Of a DNA stretch of 22,613 nt, positions 20,803 to 22,613 are shown one piece after another (position 1 is the first letter of the stretch; every line of letters starts with the position of its first letter). The stretch is from Chthonomonas sp. UBA2391. GTDB taxonomy: Bacteria; Armatimonadota; Fimbriimonadia; Fimbriimonadales; Fimbriimonadaceae. A program made the translations under genes and the position numbers. The stretch spans positions 1 through 22,613 of the forward strand of contig DDSL01000152.1 of the NCBI GenBank assembly GCA_002343825.1, in the 5' to 3' direction. The notes beneath the pieces are model-generated. The model was given only the letters and a program-made list of their open reading frames with translations. It did no database searches and was not told where the DNA came from.

Positions 20803-22533
20803 ATGCCTGCGATTCTCACTTTAGGGGCTGCTCTCGCCGTCCTTGCTCCCGCGTCTTCCTCGCTCGACCTCGGGCCTCGGCTCCGACAGCACGTCGAGAT
20901 CTTGGCGGCCGAAGAGATGGAAGGGCGCATGACCCTGCAGCCGGGTGAGATCAAGGCCGCGGAATACATCGCCAACGAACTCAAGAAGCTCGGGGTCGGC
21001 CCCTTTGCCCAGAGCTACTTCCATTTCTTCGATATCACAGTCAATCGGCAAGTCGGCCCCAATAGCCAGATGAGCTTGACCCTGGCCGATGGTCGCGAAA
21101 TCAACCTGCGCCCCGATGTCGACTATCGACCGCTGGCCAACACCTCGGAGAATCCGGCGGAAGCAGGGCTCGTCTACGTTGGCTACGGTTTGGAAACCGA
21201 GGGGCGCAATGACTTCGAAGGAGTGGACCTCAAGGGCAAGATCGCAGTGGCTCTGCGGGGGGGGGCCGGCGGGACTCCGGTCCCCACCGCAACCAAGGCC
21301 CAATCGGCAGCCAGCCGAGGTGCCGTTGGACTCATCGTCGTGGGGCCCCTCGGCAAGAGTACTTTAGAGCTCCCCGTGACAAGCTCGCGGCAGGGTATGC
21401 CCCGAAACTCGGCTTTGGCCGGAGCGGGAATCCACCGCAAGTACTTCAAAGATCTGACTGGCCTAGAGTTCGACGCGGCGCTGGCCAATACCGGGTTCCA
21501 GAGCAAAGTGCTGGACTCCAAGGCTCGGATGGCCCTGGACCTCGAACCCAACAAGGGTCGGGGCCGGAATGTGATCGCGGTTTTGCCCGGGACCGACCCC
21601 AAGCTCCGGCATCAATATGTGATCGTCGGAGCGCACTACGACCACCTGGGTCACGGCGAAGTCGGCTCGACGAGCGGTACCGAAGAGATCCACTGCGGGG
21701 CCGATGACAACGCGAGCGGTACGGCCGGCGTTCTGGCTGTTGCCGAATACTTCGCCAAAAACCGCACCAACCGCCGGACTCTGATTTTCCAACTCTATAG
21801 CGGCGAGGAGGTTGGGTTGGTCGGTAGCGAGGCCTGGGCCAAGGACCATCCCGAAGTGCTTCGCGATACGCACCTGATGGTCAATATGGACATGATCGGG
21901 CGGCTTCGCAACGATACGCTCACCGTCTTTGGTGGTCGGGTGACCCGCGAGATGCCGCGGTTGCTCGAGGGCATCCAGATCCCTGGTCTCAAGATCTCGG
22001 CGACCCCATCGATCAGCGGCAATAGCGACCACTTCGCCTTCACTCGGCGAGAGGTGCCCGCCGTGCACGCCTTTACCGGAATGCACGCAGAGTATCACAA
22101 CGAACGCGACACCCCCGAAACGTTGAACTATGAAGGGTTGCGGCTGGTGACCGAAGGCATGATCCAGCTGATCAAGAACGCCGACGCACTGAATTTCAAG
22201 ATGATCTTCCGCCCGGCTCCGAACAATCGGACCGAGCGCCCGGCCACCAACGAGCAGCCGCGCCGGGCAAGAGTCGGCTTTATCCCCGACATGGGGAACG
22301 CTGCGACCGATGGAATGATGATCCAGGGGGTCGTCGCACGGAGTCCGGCCGAGAAGGCCGGCATCAAGGCCGGTGATAAACTTGTCCAGTTTGGCGACAA
22401 GGTGATCAAGGATATCGAGGACCTCCAAGCCGCGCTGACCACAGCCAAAGCGGGAGAAGCGGTCAAGGTCGTGGTGATCCGCGGCGGCCAGCGCCTAGAA
22501 CTCACCGTGATCCCCGCCGCTCCTGGGAACTAG
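20803..22533 (+). CDS. Secreted M28 aminopeptidase with PA and PDZ domains
   Basis: 576 residues. Short signal peptide about 1-20 (MPAILTLGAALAVLAPASSS). A helical N-part about 22-75, a PA insert about 105-235 (LVYVGYGLETEGRNDFEG, DLKGKIAVALRG), then the M28 catalytic domain with zinc ligands His278 in GAHYDHLG, Asp302 in ADDN, general base Glu335 with Glu336 in SGEEVG, Asp363 in MDMIGR and His432 in EYHNERDT. A Pro/Arg-rich linker leads to a C-terminal PDZ domain about 485-570 (MMIQGVVARSPAEKAGIKAGD). The family removes N-terminal residues from peptides outside the cytoplasm; the PDZ domain may bind the C-terminal ends of substrates. Only 18 nt separate it from the FHA gene. Confidence 0.94.
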   Translation: MPAILTLGAALAVLAPASSSLDLGPRLRQHVEILAAEEMEGRMTLQPGEIKAAEYIANELKKLGVGPFAQSYFHFFDITVNRQVGPNSQMSLTLADGREINLRPDVDYRPLANTSENPAEAGLVYVGYGLETEGRNDFEGVDLKGKIAVALRGGAGGTPVPTATKAQSAASRGAVGLIVVGPLGKSTLELPVTSSRQGMPRNSALAGAGIHRKYFKDLTGLEFDAALANTGFQSKVLDSKARMALDLEPNKGRGRNVIAVLPGTDPKLRHQYVIVGAHYDHLGHGEVGSTSGTEEIHCGADDNASGTAGVLAVAEYFAKNRTNRRTLIFQLYSGEEVGLVGSEAWAKDHPEVLRDTHLMVNMDMIGRLRNDTLTVFGGRVTREMPRLLEGIQIPGLKISATPSISGNSDHFAFTRREVPAVHAFTGMHAEYHNERDTPETLNYEGLRLVTEGMIQLIKNADALNFKMIFRPAPNNRTERPATNEQPRRARVGFIPDMGNAATDGMMIQGVVARSPAEKAGIKAGDKLVQFGDKVIKDIEDLQAALTTAKAGEAVKVVVIRGGQRLELTVIPAAPGN

Positions 22534-22546
22534 GGGCGGATCGGGA

Positions 22547-22613
22547 TGGCGGAGGGAAGGGGATTCGAACCCCTGAGACGTTGCCGCCTAACGGTTTTCA
22601 AGACCGCCGCAAT
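22547..22613 (-). tRNA. tRNA-Ser (UGA), partial, 5' end beyond window
   Basis: Minus strand reading from the window edge: anticodon stem-loop GCGGT-CTTGAAA-ACCGT with anticodon TGA (plus-strand 22598-22600), a long variable arm as expected for Ser, T arm AGGGG-TTCGAAT-CCCCT, 3' acceptor strand TCCCTCC, discriminator G, and an encoded CCA (plus 22547-22549). The D arm and 5' acceptor strand lie outside. The acceptor 3' end is 13 nt from the peptidase stop, in convergent orientation. Confidence 0.93.

Overview
The window looks like a chromosomal segment of a GC-rich, free-living bacterium, most plausibly of the Armatimonadota (Fimbriimonadia-like). The reasons are circumstantial: two short PEP-CTERM proteins with Arg/Lys-rich tails, a cyclic-di-AMP receptor directly before holB, several starts placed 6-9 nt behind a TANNNT box (leaderless style) rather than behind a Shine-Dalgarno, and an overall housekeeping gene mix. 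No marker gene fixes the phylum, so this is inference.

Layout. Positions 1-1805 (minus) hold a DEAD-box RNA helicase that runs off the left edge; its C-terminus is a 51-bp minisatellite coding a 17-residue Asn/Arg-rich repeat, at least 11 copies. Then, all on plus: a small secreted protein (2092), a membrane-anchored TolB-like propeller (2540), prmC, def and fmt (3793-6108), closed by a rho-independent terminator at 6119. A PEP-CTERM protein (6278-7072) with its own terminator follows, then a NamZ/DUF1343 protein (7168), a DarA-type c-di-AMP receptor (8374) and holB (8710). An ECF sigma factor, zinc-finger anti-sigma factor and RseB-like protein form an overlapping three-gene operon (9660-11696). 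A lower-GC Mrr-type restriction endonuclease (11735-12640) looks acquired. A small four-helix membrane protein (12708) ends the left plus-strand block.

Positions 13398-16237 are on minus: a second PEP-CTERM protein, a LuxR-HTH/coiled-coil/PAS regulator, an alpha/beta hydrolase whose stop overlaps the regulator start, and a small unrecognised protein. The 15707-15955 gap contains a run of hairpins. The plus strand resumes with a TPR/zinc-ribbon/membrane protein (16373), a low-molecular-weight phosphatase (17698), thiamine pyrophosphokinase (18192), a sodium:solute symporter (18818), an FHA protein (20329), and an M28 peptidase with a C-terminal PDZ domain (20803). A partial tRNA-Ser(UGA) on minus is cut by the right edge.

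How the parts relate. prmC, def and fmt act on the ends of protein synthesis (release-factor methylation, initiator formylation and its removal). The sigma/anti-sigma/RseB trio reads as an envelope-stress circuit. The kinase, symporter and FHA genes overlap by 4 nt each and are probably co-translated, suggesting, but not proving, uptake coupled to thiamine phosphorylation. I did not find CRISPR arrays, insertion sequences, phage genes or a convincing new defence system; the most interesting signals are the helicase repeat tail, the leaderless start pattern, the kinase-symporter coupling, and the structured 15.8-15.9 kb gap.
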